From: Verrucomicrobiia bacterium
GTDB taxonomy: Bacteria > Verrucomicrobiota > Verrucomicrobiia > Opitutales > Opitutaceae
NCBI GenBank assembly: GCA_030424825.1
Contig: JAUHWE010000018.1
Span: 1 to 17,731 of the forward strand
Length of the DNA: 17,731 nt
Direction: 5' to 3'
Position 1 is the stretch's first letter. Every line of letters starts with the position of its first letter. Below are positions 8,902 to 17,496 of the stretch, one piece after another. The notes below the pieces were generated by a model that was not told the origin of the DNA, did no database searches, and worked only from the letters and a program-made list of their open reading frames with translations. The position numbers and the translations under genes were made by a program.

Positions 8902-11721
8902 CTAATTGTGCTTCGGATTCAACTTAGCTACGACCACGTTGTCGAAACTGAAGTACTTCTTAGCCGCTTCCAGAATCTGCTGCGGGTCGTATTCCTTCAC
9001 CTGATTCGGGAAATCGAGAATCTCTGTAAACTCTCGGCCCTCTCTCGCGGCGGAAGTGAGGTTGCTCAACCAGAACCGGTTCTCTTTGAGTCCTGTCTCG
9101 TATCCACGTAAATGGATCTCTTGGACCTTTTCCAGATTCTTAACCTTAAAACCTCTTTCCTGGAGATCGAGAATTTCGTGAATCCCCGCATTGATAAGCA
9201 AGTCCGCATTCGCTGGGTCGCAGGAAAACGCGAATCCTGTAGAATAACGCTCCGTTGGCTCTTTGGTCAGATTTGCATAAACGCCCACACCGTAGGTGCC
9301 CCCGTTCTCTTCCCGCAACGATTCGCGCATTCGGATATTCAACAAGTCGCGAACGACACTCATCAAGTATCTATTTTCTGGCGACCATTCCGCCTCACCC
9401 GTAAACAGCACCCGAACGCTAGTCTTCTCTTCCAGACCAAAGCTGATGTCCACATTACGCTTTCCTGGCAGAGGATCATCCCCTAGATAACGGCCCTTTT
9501 CTTCCCTTCCCGTAGCAGGCAAAGAGGCAAGGTACGTTCTCGCATACGTCTTGATCTCATCCAAATCAAGCGATCCTACAAAAACGAATGTGAAATCGCT
9601 GAAATCTTGAAACCGGTTCTTGAAAACTCCAAGCGCTAGATGCGGATCGATCTCGTTCAAGAGCTCCAAGCTCAATGGTCGATGCCTTGGATGATCTCCA
9701 TAAAGCTCTTTCTCGAGTGCATCTTGGAAAACGGACTGAGGCGATTTTCCGCGATTCACGATCATCGCCCGCAATCGGGTTTCGAGAGACTTGTAGGCAT
9801 CTTCGTCCAGCCTTGGCTGCGTTGCCTGAAGATAGAGCAGTTTGAAAAAAGACTCCAAGTCTTTCGGTGACGACGCCCCACTAAATCCCTCGTACTGGTC
9901 CGACAAATACGGCGAAACATTTATGGACTTCCCCGCAAGGCGCTTTTCCAGCTGGATTGAATTAAACGGCCCGACCCCACTCTCTCCCAGGATCATCGTA
10001 GACATAATTGCCGAAAGATACTCGTCATCCATTACTAAGCTGTGACCGCCCGGACTAAACGAATTCATCAGAATCTCATCATTCTGAAACTCCGTCCGCT
10101 TCAAAATCACCTTTATTCCGTTCGATAGTTCCCAAGTATGGGTATCCACTTTTTCGTCATAGGCCTCTTTAACAATTTCGCCTGGTTCAGGGATGGTCGC
10201 CAACAGAGGCACATCGAGAAATTCGTCCTCATAGGGCTCAAACTCAATTTCGTTCGATACCTTGATAGCTGAAACCAGCTCCGACTCGCTAGGCAGCTTG
10301 AGCCCTTCTTTTTCCGGACCACTGAACAGGGCAACACGATTCTCTTTCTGGGCAAATCCTTCACCGATCGCATTCACCTCATCCAGCGTAATGTCAGCGA
10401 GAAAAGCCTGAGTCATTTCCAACTCCATCTCGATCCCAGGTATGGGTTCATCAACCGTGAAAGCCCGCGTGTATTCACTCGCGTAGGTATCCGAATCTGT
10501 CTTGTCACGCTCCTCGTAAGCACTCTCAAGCGATCTTAAAACGTCCGACTTCACGCGCTCAAGCTCTCCTTCCGTAAAACCGTCTCGCACGGCTCGGTTG
10601 GTCTCTCCAATCAATGCATTTAGCCCTTCTTGATACTTGTCTCCTAGGAAAACGACCGATTGCTGCAGCGCTTCCTTTTCGCGAGCGATGCGACTACTGC
10701 CCGCGTTCGCCTGGATAAAGGGGGGATTCGGCGCACGGGACCTTTCGTCCAGACGGCGATTCAGCATCCCAAAATAAAGGCGCTCAACAATCATCCGCCG
10801 GTAGTCAGCCGCGCTACTATCCGGACCCACGGGCTGCTTGGTTAACATGCGAAACGAAGCAATCGTCAACTCAGGATCAGTCTCGATCGAGAAAAGAGTT
10901 TCCTCATGGTCGGGCACCTCCGTAGTCGTTCGCTCAGGCGCGTTTTCGGGATTCTCTAAAGAGCTGAACGTATCAATGATCTTTTTCTCGATCTCCTGCT
11001 TGTCGATGTCACCCACGACAATGACACCCATCAAGTTAGGGCGGTACCAGTCATTGTAGAACTCCTCAAACCGCTCCCGCGGCGCATTCCGGACGACGAT
11101 CATCGAACCAATCGGGTTCCGGTCCGCATAGTCTGATTTAAAATAGATGAAGGGCCGCTGCCGTTCGCTCAATCGTTCGCCGACCCCTTGCCTGGAACGC
11201 CACTCCTCCAGAATGACACCCCTCTCTTTCTCGATCTCTATCGGGTCCAGCGTCAACCCGTCCGCCCAATCTTCAAGGATCTCAAAGCCCGTAGTGAGCA
11301 AACTTGGATTGTCCGTCGGAAGCTGCAACATGTAGACTGTTTCGTTGTAAGACGTATACGCGTTCACATGCGATCCGAACCGCATGCCTGCCCGCTCCAT
11401 GAAATCGACGATCTCGCTCTTAGCAAACCGGCGTGTTCCATTGAACGCCATGTGCTCCAGAAAATGGGCTAAACCGCGCTGGCTCTGGTTTTCCTGCAGC
11501 GAACCGGCATTGACAACCAGCCTGAGAAACACACGGCCCTCCGGCTTTCTATTCTCCCGGATGTAGTACTTCAGCCCATTTTCAAGCTGCCCGACAATAA
11601 TGTTACTGTCGACTGGAAGCGGGTCGTCTAGATTCCAGCTTTTTTCCTGGGACAGCCCAAGGTTCAAGAAGGTGAGTCCAAGCGTTATCGCTGTAATTCG
11701 AGTGATTCGAAAATGGGTCAT
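8902..11721 (-). CDS. Secreted M16-family zinc metallopeptidase (PqqL-like, two-lobed)
   Basis: A 939-residue exported peptidase, probably periplasmic, of the pitrilysin (M16) family, which degrades short peptides inside a two-lobed chamber. I chose the ATG at 11719-11721 because it begins a signal peptide (M-T-H-F-R-I-T-R-I then a hydrophobic run to about residue 24); the frame stays open 27 codons further upstream to an ATG at 11802, but that extension would bury the signal. The inverted zinc motif HFLEH is at 86-90, with the third ligand a Glu in 'ERGVILEEW' (about 172-173). The second half, from about residue 530 ('HTWELSNGIKVILKR'), is the homologous lobe without HxxEH, as expected. 'GGTYGVGVYANLT' near the C-terminus is the substrate-binding R/Y region of the family. 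Length agrees with E. coli PqqL (about 930). It converges with the SNF2 gene and diverges from the COG0523 gene. Confidence -1.
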   Translation of the reverse strand: MTHFRITRITAITLGLTFLNLGLSQEKSWNLDDPLPVDSNIIVGQLENGLKYYIRENRKPEGRVFLRLVVNAGSLQENQSQRGLAHFLEHMAFNGTRRFAKSEIVDFMERAGMRFGSHVNAYTSYNETVYMLQLPTDNPSLLTTGFEILEDWADGLTLDPIEIEKERGVILEEWRSRQGVGERLSERQRPFIYFKSDYADRNPIGSMIVVRNAPRERFEEFYNDWYRPNLMGVIVVGDIDKQEIEKKIIDTFSSLENPENAPERTTTEVPDHEETLFSIETDPELTIASFRMLTKQPVGPDSSAADYRRMIVERLYFGMLNRRLDERSRAPNPPFIQANAGSSRIAREKEALQQSVVFLGDKYQEGLNALIGETNRAVRDGFTEGELERVKSDVLRSLESAYEERDKTDSDTYASEYTRAFTVDEPIPGIEMELEMTQAFLADITLDEVNAIGEGFAQKENRVALFSGPEKEGLKLPSESELVSAIKVSNEIEFEPYEDEFLDVPLLATIPEPGEIVKEAYDEKVDTHTWELSNGIKVILKRTEFQNDEILMNSFSPGGHSLVMDDEYLSAIMSTMILGESGVGPFNSIQLEKRLAGKSINVSPYLSDQYEGFSGASSPKDLESFFKLLYLQATQPRLDEDAYKSLETRLRAMIVNRGKSPQSVFQDALEKELYGDHPRHRPLSLELLNEIDPHLALGVFKNRFQDFSDFTFVFVGSLDLDEIKTYARTYLASLPATGREEKGRYLGDDPLPGKRNVDISFGLEEKTSVRVLFTGEAEWSPENRYLMSVVRDLLNIRMRESLREENGGTYGVGVYANLTKEPTERYSTGFAFSCDPANADLLINAGIHEILDLQERGFKVKNLEKVQEIHLRGYETGLKENRFWLSNLTSAAREGREFTEILDFPNQVKEYDPQQILEAAKKYFSFDNVVVAKLNPKHN

Positions 11722-11732
11722 ATAGAAAATTC

Positions 11733-11773
11733 CGTAATGCAGTGAAAACGACCGAGCCGGATAGCGTAATGCA
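11733..11773. promoter_or_regulatory. Direct repeat CGTAATGCA in the divergent control region
   Basis: CGTAATGCA occurs at 11733-11741 and again at 11765-11773, a 32-bp step close to three helical turns, in the 237-bp gap between the divergent peptidase and COG0523 genes. The left copy is only about 12 bp upstream of the peptidase start. This arrangement suits a regulator bound to one face of DNA. The regulator is unknown, and the match could be chance. Confidence -1.
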
Positions 11774-11958
11774 ATTCTCCCGCGCACATTAGGACCATGC
11801 AACTGCCGGTGAACAAGGCAAGCCTCCGATCAATCATCGGGTCAGTCAGAAGAATAATGACCTCTCCGCTCGAACATTGTGCCCCTCTTCCCAAAACCGA
11901 TGCCAAAAAGCACTTCTCACTTTCCATTCCTGGTTCCGCCTCACAACTTAGGTCCAAT

Positions 11959-13206
11959 ATGCCCAAGACAGACAGAATTGGAAGACTTCCCGTGGCTGCA
12001 ATTTCCGGGTTTCTCGGCGCGGGAAAGACCACTTTGCTCAATCACTTGATTCGCAATCCCAACGGGGAACGGATCGCAATCATCGTCAACGACATTGGGG
12101 AAGTAAACATCGATGCGTCCCTCATCCAGTCCGAAGTCCGCCAGCTCGACGGAGCAATTGGCCAAATCGTAGAACTCAGTGGGGGTTGCATCTGTTGCTC
12201 CATCCAGGACGATTTAGTCGCCGCTCTCTCGGAACTTACCCAGAACCGCCAGATCGACCGGCTTGTCATCGAATCCACAGGTGTCGCCGAACCCGTCTCC
12301 ATCGCTCAGACTTTTTTTGCGGACGACATCGCTGGTCGCCCTCTAGAAGATAGTGCTTGTATCGATTCCCTTGTTACCGTTGTAGATTCGCCTTTCTTCC
12401 TAAACGAATGGAAAGCCCATGAGGAAAAGGGCAAGCAGCGCACTCTCCTCCGGCAAGAAGACGATCGTCCCATCTTTGAGCTCCTTATTGAGCAAGTCGA
12501 ATGTGCCGATATTTTAGTAGCCAATAAGACGGATTTGCTCGATCCGAGCGAGCGTCAAGAGCTCCAAGCGATTCTATCAAGCCTCAACGACCGGGCGGAT
12601 TTCATCGAAACCACTCAAGGCGAGGTCGATACCGCGAGAATTCTGGGAACGCAGAGATTCGATCCCAAAGGCACCCTGTCGGGAGCGAATTGGCTACGAT
12701 ACCTCGAAACCAGCGAATCAGAAGAGCCTATCACCACTCGATTCCGCAAGACAGAGATAACTCCCTCCACACTGATCCAACCCAGGCTCAGTACCGCGAT
12801 TGGCGAAAAGGGAAGAAATACCCGCTTAGTGGACACCTTTATCTACCGAGCCCGCAAACCGTTTGACGCGGATCAGTTTGCGAGTGTCATTAACAAATCG
12901 ATACCAGGTCTCCTTAGAGCTAAAGGCTACTGCTGGATCGGCGGTCAAGGAGATGCCGTTGGATTCCTCTCTATCACGGGTTCCACTACCCGCTGCGACT
13001 TTCTTGGAAGCTGGTGGGCCGCCGCTCTCGATAAAGGGAAGATAGACCGCTCTCAGATCCCTCCAGAAGTCGAACGCAAATGGGAATCCCCCTATGGCGA
13101 CCGTCGCCAGGAACTCGTATTCATCGGCATCAACCTCGACGGCCCCTCAATCAAAACAAAAATCGACGCCTGCCTCATTGAGCCAAATTCAATACCGCCC
13201 GGATAA
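11959..13206 (+). CDS. COG0523 / CobW-family metallochaperone GTPase, ZigA-YciC-like
   Basis: A cytoplasmic GTPase of the G3E family, whose members deliver metals (zinc or cobalt) to client proteins. With the ATG at 11959 it is 415 residues and begins just before the first strand 'RLPVAAISGFLGAGKTTLL', with Walker A at 17-25. The metal site 'GGCICCS' has Cys77, Cys79 and Cys80. 'ESTGVAEP' is the switch region and 'NKTD' (189-192) gives guanine specificity. The C-terminal CobW_C domain starts at about 290 ('VDTFIYRARKPFDADQFA') and ends with 'GDRRQELVFIGINLD', which is typical of the ZigA/YciC branch associated with zinc limitation. The inter-domain linker lacks the His-rich tract of many relatives. 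The frame is open to an ATG at 11797, but those 54 residues look unlike the family. Metal and client are not readable; zinc is the best guess from the branch. Confidence -1.
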   Translation: MPKTDRIGRLPVAAISGFLGAGKTTLLNHLIRNPNGERIAIIVNDIGEVNIDASLIQSEVRQLDGAIGQIVELSGGCICCSIQDDLVAALSELTQNRQIDRLVIESTGVAEPVSIAQTFFADDIAGRPLEDSACIDSLVTVVDSPFFLNEWKAHEEKGKQRTLLRQEDDRPIFELLIEQVECADILVANKTDLLDPSERQELQAILSSLNDRADFIETTQGEVDTARILGTQRFDPKGTLSGANWLRYLETSESEEPITTRFRKTEITPSTLIQPRLSTAIGEKGRNTRLVDTFIYRARKPFDADQFASVINKSIPGLLRAKGYCWIGGQGDAVGFLSITGSTTRCDFLGSWWAAALDKGKIDRSQIPPEVERKWESPYGDRRQELVFIGINLDGPSIKTKIDACLIEPNSIPPG

Positions 13207-13221
13207 ACTCTAGATTTCCAA

Positions 13222-13434
13222 GAACGTGTCTCACAAGTCTTAATCAATTTCCCATATGCGTCCACACTTGATTGTGGGTCGTCTTGTCAAAGACCCCGAC
13301 AAGTCGGCGGATGACTACGTCCTCCTGAAGCTTTATGCGAAGGAGGAATCGACATTTATCCCAATCGGCAGGTCAGCAACCCGCCCTAAAGCCTCAATCA
13401 ATTAAAGAAATCGAGTTACGGGACACTTTCTAAT
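13222..13434. repeat. Possible MITE-like element with imperfect terminal inverted repeats
   Basis: The plus strand at 13222 reads GAACGTGTCTCACAAGTC, and the minus strand from 13431 inward reads GAAAGTGTCCCGTAACTC: 13 of 18 positions agree, in inverted orientation, about 210 bp apart. The interior holds several small hairpins, such as CTTGTC/GACAAG at 13283-13303 and CCACA/TGTGG at 13262-13277, and the 49-codon ORF. The right arm is also closely matched by a copy at 17063-17080. This would suit a small non-autonomous transposon, but the left arm is weak and no target duplication was found. Confidence -1.
13256..13405 (+). CDS. Possible small protein of 49 residues, unknown
   Basis: An ATG at 13256 opens a frame of 49 codons ending with TAA at 13403-13405. 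An in-frame TAA at 13241 rules out a longer form with an upstream start. The peptide begins MRPHLIVGRLVKDPDKSADD and continues with a YVLLKLYAKEE-like strand, a mixed, soluble composition that is not obviously nonsense. I recognise no family. There is no ribosome-binding site, and the DNA contains inverted repeats that argue equally for a structured non-coding element. It lies between two convergent genes, inside a stretch with transposon-like ends. It may be a degenerate remnant. Confidence -1.
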   Translation: MRPHLIVGRLVKDPDKSADDYVLLKLYAKEESTFIPIGRSATRPKASIN

Positions 13435-13446
13435 CGCCTCACACAC

Positions 13447-14406
<960 letters not shown>

Positions 14407-14770
14407 GACAGGGTAATAAATCCATAATCTTGTTTCCCTGCACAAAAAGCAAGTGCCACCCATCACTCTAGCAATGAGTCACACAAGCCATTCCAAAGAT
14501 TACTACGATATCACATTCGAACCTATAGAAGCGAGAGAGTGCGGAACCGTTGATTCAGATTTCAGTTATTCTTTGGAGAATCCCATTCGACGAGTACCCC
14601 CTACGCAGAATGTACCGCCCAAACACAATGAACTAAGTATATACACTTATGCATTGCTTTTCTTAAAATGTTCAGTTGATTTCCTATCTTCCATCTCTGG
14701 AAACCGACTTATTACAAACGAAACTGGGTTTTCTCACCAAGGCCTACGATGCTCCGAAGCTTGCTCCCCT
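14407..14770. other. Divergent 364-bp control region between esterase and sensor kinase
   Basis: No convincing gene is present. The kinase reading frame stays open through this region to an ATG at 14453, but the predicted 106 residues lack hydrophobic or conserved patterns and would place long polar sequence before the first membrane segment. The DNA is AT-rich at about 14633-14700 (around 'AAGTATATACACTTATGC'), which suits promoters for the two divergent genes. No -35/-10 pair or operator could be assigned with confidence. Confidence -1.
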
Positions 14771-16645
14771 ATGCGTATTGCTAAAAAGATCCGATTGCTG
14801 GCTATCTGCCTCGTAGTGATCACTTCGGCTGGAATCGCAGGAACTGCCTACTGGGGATACAAGACAATATTAAACGGACTACAAGTCGAGAGCTTGGAGC
14901 GCCAAGGAGAAGCAAGTGAAGACCGGTTGTCATTCGCATTTTCCGAAATCACCCACGACATCCAGCTACTAGCTGGACTGCCCGTAGCTCGACGAATACT
15001 TGAAAATCACCAGGCTCAAAGCCCAGACAAAGACCATCTCGCCAGCATTTTTAGCCAAATGCTCCAATCCAAGCCCTACTACGCTCAGGTACGCCTAATC
15101 GGCATTGCCGACGAAGGACGGGAGTCGGTTCGCCTCGACCGGGTAAACGGCGAGATCGTCCGCACGCTCCCTCCGAGTCTACAGCAAAAAGGCGATCGTC
15201 CCTACTTTCAGGAAACACTGAACCTTTCCAAGGGCGGCGTCTACTACTCCAAAATCAACCTCAATCAGGAATTCGGTAGAATCGAGGTGCCTCACCGATC
15301 CATGTTCCGAGCAGCAATGCCGATCCTCAACAGTGCCAAAAGCGCAATTGGCGTGGTGGTTATAAATCTGGACTTTCAACCTTTTGCCGAAAAATTCCTA
15401 ACCCCATCTACCGACCGATACACTTACTATCTAACCAACGAAGCAGGCGACTACCTCGTCAATCCCGACTCATCCCGAATTTTTGGATTTGATCTGGGCC
15501 AAATCTTTCGAGCGCAACTCGACTTCCCTGAGCTCACCGGATTTTTTGAGAACGAAAAGCAGGAAATCACTTTTCGAACCACCGCATCGGAGGGTTTGCA
15601 AGAGCAGCTCGTCCACTTCCGAAAACTAAAGCCCTTCTCAACCGATCGAGAGCTTTCGCTCGGATTCGTCGCCAGGTTTGATGACATCGGTCAGGCAACC
15701 AATTCAATCGCTATCCAAGCATTGGCCATTGCCGCCATCCTCTTGGCGCTCGGATCTCTCTTTGCGGTCGCCCTTTCAAATCGCCTAACGCGGCCTATCG
15801 AAAATATTGCCTCAGCCACCGAAGCGCTTGGAGCAGGTAAATCAAACGTGACCCTGCCAACCCAAAGAGATGACGAACTAGGAGAACTCGCCCGTTCTTT
15901 CCAATCTATGCGGACAACTTTGCAACGGCATGAATCTGAACTCGTTTCAGCCAATACTCAACTGAAAGAGGCCAATTACGATCTGGAGCATTTCGCCCAT
16001 ACCGCCTCCCACGATCTACGTGAACCGATTCGACGGATTGACGCGTTGGCCAATCTAATCCGTCTCTACATGGAGGAGGGTGACTCGACCCAGCTTGGTG
16101 CATTAACCAGCAAATTGAATACAGAGTGCAAGCGGGCTATGCAGCAAATTTCCGACTTTCGCGTGTTTGCCCAGATCAGCGAGGAAACACTGCACCGCAC
16201 TCCCGTTGAACCCGAATCCATCGTGCGCGAGTTGTTGCTGGACTTCGAAGAGATAAGGGATAGCACCAACGCCTCGGTGATAATAGATTCACTTCCCACC
16301 GTGAATGCTTATCCCACCCTCTTAACAATGATCTACCGAAATCTTATCGAAAACGCCTTCAAGTATGCTGAACGGCCAACGTTCGAAATTCGCTTCACGG
16401 CGGAAGAGAAAGAGGGTATCATCGTGCTCGGCGTTCGAAACACAGGCTCGTCCATATCAGCCGAACACCACCATTCCGTATTCAACTTATTCACACAGCT
16501 GAAAACAAATTCAGACGGTTCAGGCACAGGCCTCTCCATTTGCCGCCGTGCAGTGGATCGCCACTCGGGCAAGATCTGGCTGAATTCCGACAGCGACTAT
16601 GTGCACTTCAAATTCACCCTAAACAACAATGATTCAGAAAATTGA
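14771..16645 (+). CDS. Membrane sensor histidine kinase (dCache-like sensor, HAMP, HisKA, HATPase)
   Basis: A 624-residue inner-membrane sensor that autophosphorylates on histidine. I start at the ATG at 14771 because it places the basic 'MRIAKKIRLL' directly before membrane segment 1 (about 9-30). A periplasmic domain of about 275 residues follows; the run 'LLAGLPVARRIL', 'YAQVRLIG', 'DRPYFQETL' and 'TYYLTNEAGDYLVNP' resembles dCache small-molecule sensors. Membrane segment 2 (about 310-333) leads to HAMP (about 335-387), a short coiled coil and the phosphorylation site 'HTASHDLREPIRRI' with His414, of the phytochrome-like HDLREP type. The ATPase domain has the N box 'NLIENAFKYAE' (Asn528) and G2 'DGSGTGLSI' (582-590). 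The G1 box reads 'VRNTGSSI', with Asn in place of the usual Asp, a variant I associate with other active kinases. The response-regulator gene overlaps its last 17 bp. The ligand is unknown. Confidence -1.
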   Translation: MRIAKKIRLLAICLVVITSAGIAGTAYWGYKTILNGLQVESLERQGEASEDRLSFAFSEITHDIQLLAGLPVARRILENHQAQSPDKDHLASIFSQMLQSKPYYAQVRLIGIADEGRESVRLDRVNGEIVRTLPPSLQQKGDRPYFQETLNLSKGGVYYSKINLNQEFGRIEVPHRSMFRAAMPILNSAKSAIGVVVINLDFQPFAEKFLTPSTDRYTYYLTNEAGDYLVNPDSSRIFGFDLGQIFRAQLDFPELTGFFENEKQEITFRTTASEGLQEQLVHFRKLKPFSTDRELSLGFVARFDDIGQATNSIAIQALAIAAILLALGSLFAVALSNRLTRPIENIASATEALGAGKSNVTLPTQRDDELGELARSFQSMRTTLQRHESELVSANTQLKEANYDLEHFAHTASHDLREPIRRIDALANLIRLYMEEGDSTQLGALTSKLNTECKRAMQQISDFRVFAQISEETLHRTPVEPESIVRELLLDFEEIRDSTNASVIIDSLPTVNAYPTLLTMIYRNLIENAFKYAERPTFEIRFTAEEKEGIIVLGVRNTGSSISAEHHHSVFNLFTQLKTNSDGSGTGLSICRRAVDRHSGKIWLNSDSDYVHFKFTLNNNDSEN

Positions 16646-17066
16646 AAAAGTGAAATGCAGAAACGACTACGACCCCGTAGTTATGGTAGACGATTCCGAT
16701 ACGGACCAAGATATTGCTCGACGCGTATACAAGCGTTCAATACTGGAAAATCCGTTTATTACATTCTGGGATGGATCGTCCTTTATTGACTACATGGAAA
16801 GTGTCAGGCTGGGACACCGGCCTATGCCCGCTCTCGTGCTAATGGATGTCAACATGCCTATGCTATCCGGATACGAAACAATTGAGAATCTTCGCAGTGA
16901 AGAAATGTTTTCCTCCATCCCAATCGTCATTATGCTAACCAATTCCGATAGCCCAAAAGATAGAGAAAAAGCTCAAAATGTGGGTGCCAACGGATTTCAA
17001 ACCAAGTTTTCAGACATCGAAGCTTACACCCAGTTTTTCAACGAATTCAAAGCCGACCCTTCTTAG
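16629..17066 (+). CDS. CheY-like single-domain response regulator (Rcp1 type)
   Basis: A 145-residue cytoplasmic receiver with no output domain, the expected phosphoacceptor of the kinase whose gene end it overlaps by 17 bp, implying translational coupling. The acidic pocket is Asp21/Asp22 in 'VMVDDSDTD', the phosphorylated residue is Asp73 in 'LVLMDVNMPMLSGYE', the switch residue is Thr104 in 'IMLTNSD', and the conserved lysine is Lys126. That lysine is followed by Phe ('QTKFSD') instead of the usual Pro, as in some Rcp1-like receivers. The ATG at 16629 is needed to include the first strand; a later ATG at 16683 would cut it. Without an output domain it must act by protein contact or as a phosphorelay step, with the final target not encoded in this window. 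Confidence -1.
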   Translation: MIQKIEKVKCRNDYDPVVMVDDSDTDQDIARRVYKRSILENPFITFWDGSSFIDYMESVRLGHRPMPALVLMDVNMPMLSGYETIENLRSEEMFSSIPIVIMLTNSDSPKDREKAQNVGANGFQTKFSDIEAYTQFFNEFKADPS

Positions 17067-17080
17067 AGAGTGTCCCATAA
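17063..17080. repeat. Second copy of the TTAGARAGTGTCCCRTAA sequence
   Basis: TTAGAGAGTGTCCCATAA at 17063-17080, which includes the stop of the response-regulator gene, matches the minus strand of 13416-13433 (TTAGAAAGTGTCCCGTAA) at 16 of 18 positions; both differences are A/G. The two copies are inverted relative to each other, 3.6 kb apart, on either side of the esterase and two-component genes. It may be the end of an insertion-sequence-derived repeat. Confidence -1.
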
Positions 17081-17265
17081 AACTGAACTTGCGTCGCACC
17101 TTTCCAGTAGTGCACGATACAAGACAAGTGCAATTTCGCGTATCCCCATGTAGCCTACATTAAACGCGTTCGATACAGCTCCAGCCCATCGACAATCCCG
17201 AGCTGATACCCCCGCTTCCTATCAGCCGCCCGCCAACAACACAACACGCGGAATTTCCCAACTCC

Positions 17266-17315
17266 CTATAAGGCCAAGAAACTTTAGAACCTTCTAAAGT
17301 TTTTTGGCCTTATAG
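17266..17315. repeat. Near-perfect 24-bp inverted repeat with 2-nt centre (hairpin)
   Basis: The left arm 17266-17289 (starting CTATAAGGCCAA, ending CTTTAGAA) and right arm 17292-17315 (starting TTCTAAAG, ending TTGGCCTTATAG) pair at 23 of 24 positions; the single exception, G against T, would be a G-U pair in RNA. Only CC separates the arms. The right arm contains a run of six T, so in the plus direction the inner AT-rich stem followed by U could terminate the two-component transcript. It is much longer than a usual terminator and may be part of a mobile repeat. Confidence -1.
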
Positions 17316-17483
17316 CCCTGGGCGATTGTCAGGACACTAAACGGGCCTCACTGTATCTAGGACAACTTTGTGTGCATGTGTTGGATTCGATTATTAGGGT
17401 GCTCGGCCAATCCCGTTCCCGAGGTTCGAAACTTTTCTCCGCGATTTCACACTTAGATCATACTCTCTTCAAATTGCTTCGTT

Positions 17484-17487
17484 AGGA
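17484..17487 (+). promoter_or_regulatory. Shine-Dalgarno-like AGGA
   Basis: AGGA (in TTAGGATGG) lies 9 bp before the ATG at 17497. It supports that start and stands out because most other genes in the window show no such site. Confidence -1.
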
Positions 17488-17496
17488 TGGTTGGCA

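Larger units (their letters stand above)
17067..17496. other. 430-bp stretch without a gene, repeat-like
   Basis: This gap holds no convincing coding region. It opens with a GTGTCCC-type repeat end at 17067, contains the strong hairpin at 17266-17315, and has a GGACACT at 17332-17338 that could be a weak inverted partner of the first repeat, 270 bp away. On the minus strand 36 codons are open (17155-17265, ending ...LELYRTRLM), but they end at the hairpin and are too short to call a gene. The last 100 bp, AT-richer, should carry the promoter of the next gene. Confidence -1.

Noticed and set aside
8888..8909. ACAATT/AATTGT inverted repeat across the stop codon of the M16 peptidase gene
   Set aside because: Only six AT-rich base pairs with no T-run; too weak for a terminator call.
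11797..11958. 54-codon N-terminal extension of the COG0523 GTPase
   Set aside because: The family normally begins a few residues before the first strand, as with the ATG at 11959; the extension is polar and overlaps the divergent control region.
14453..14770. 106-codon N-terminal extension of the sensor kinase
   Set aside because: The ATG at 14771 directly precedes the basic residues and first membrane segment; the upstream residues show no conserved pattern.
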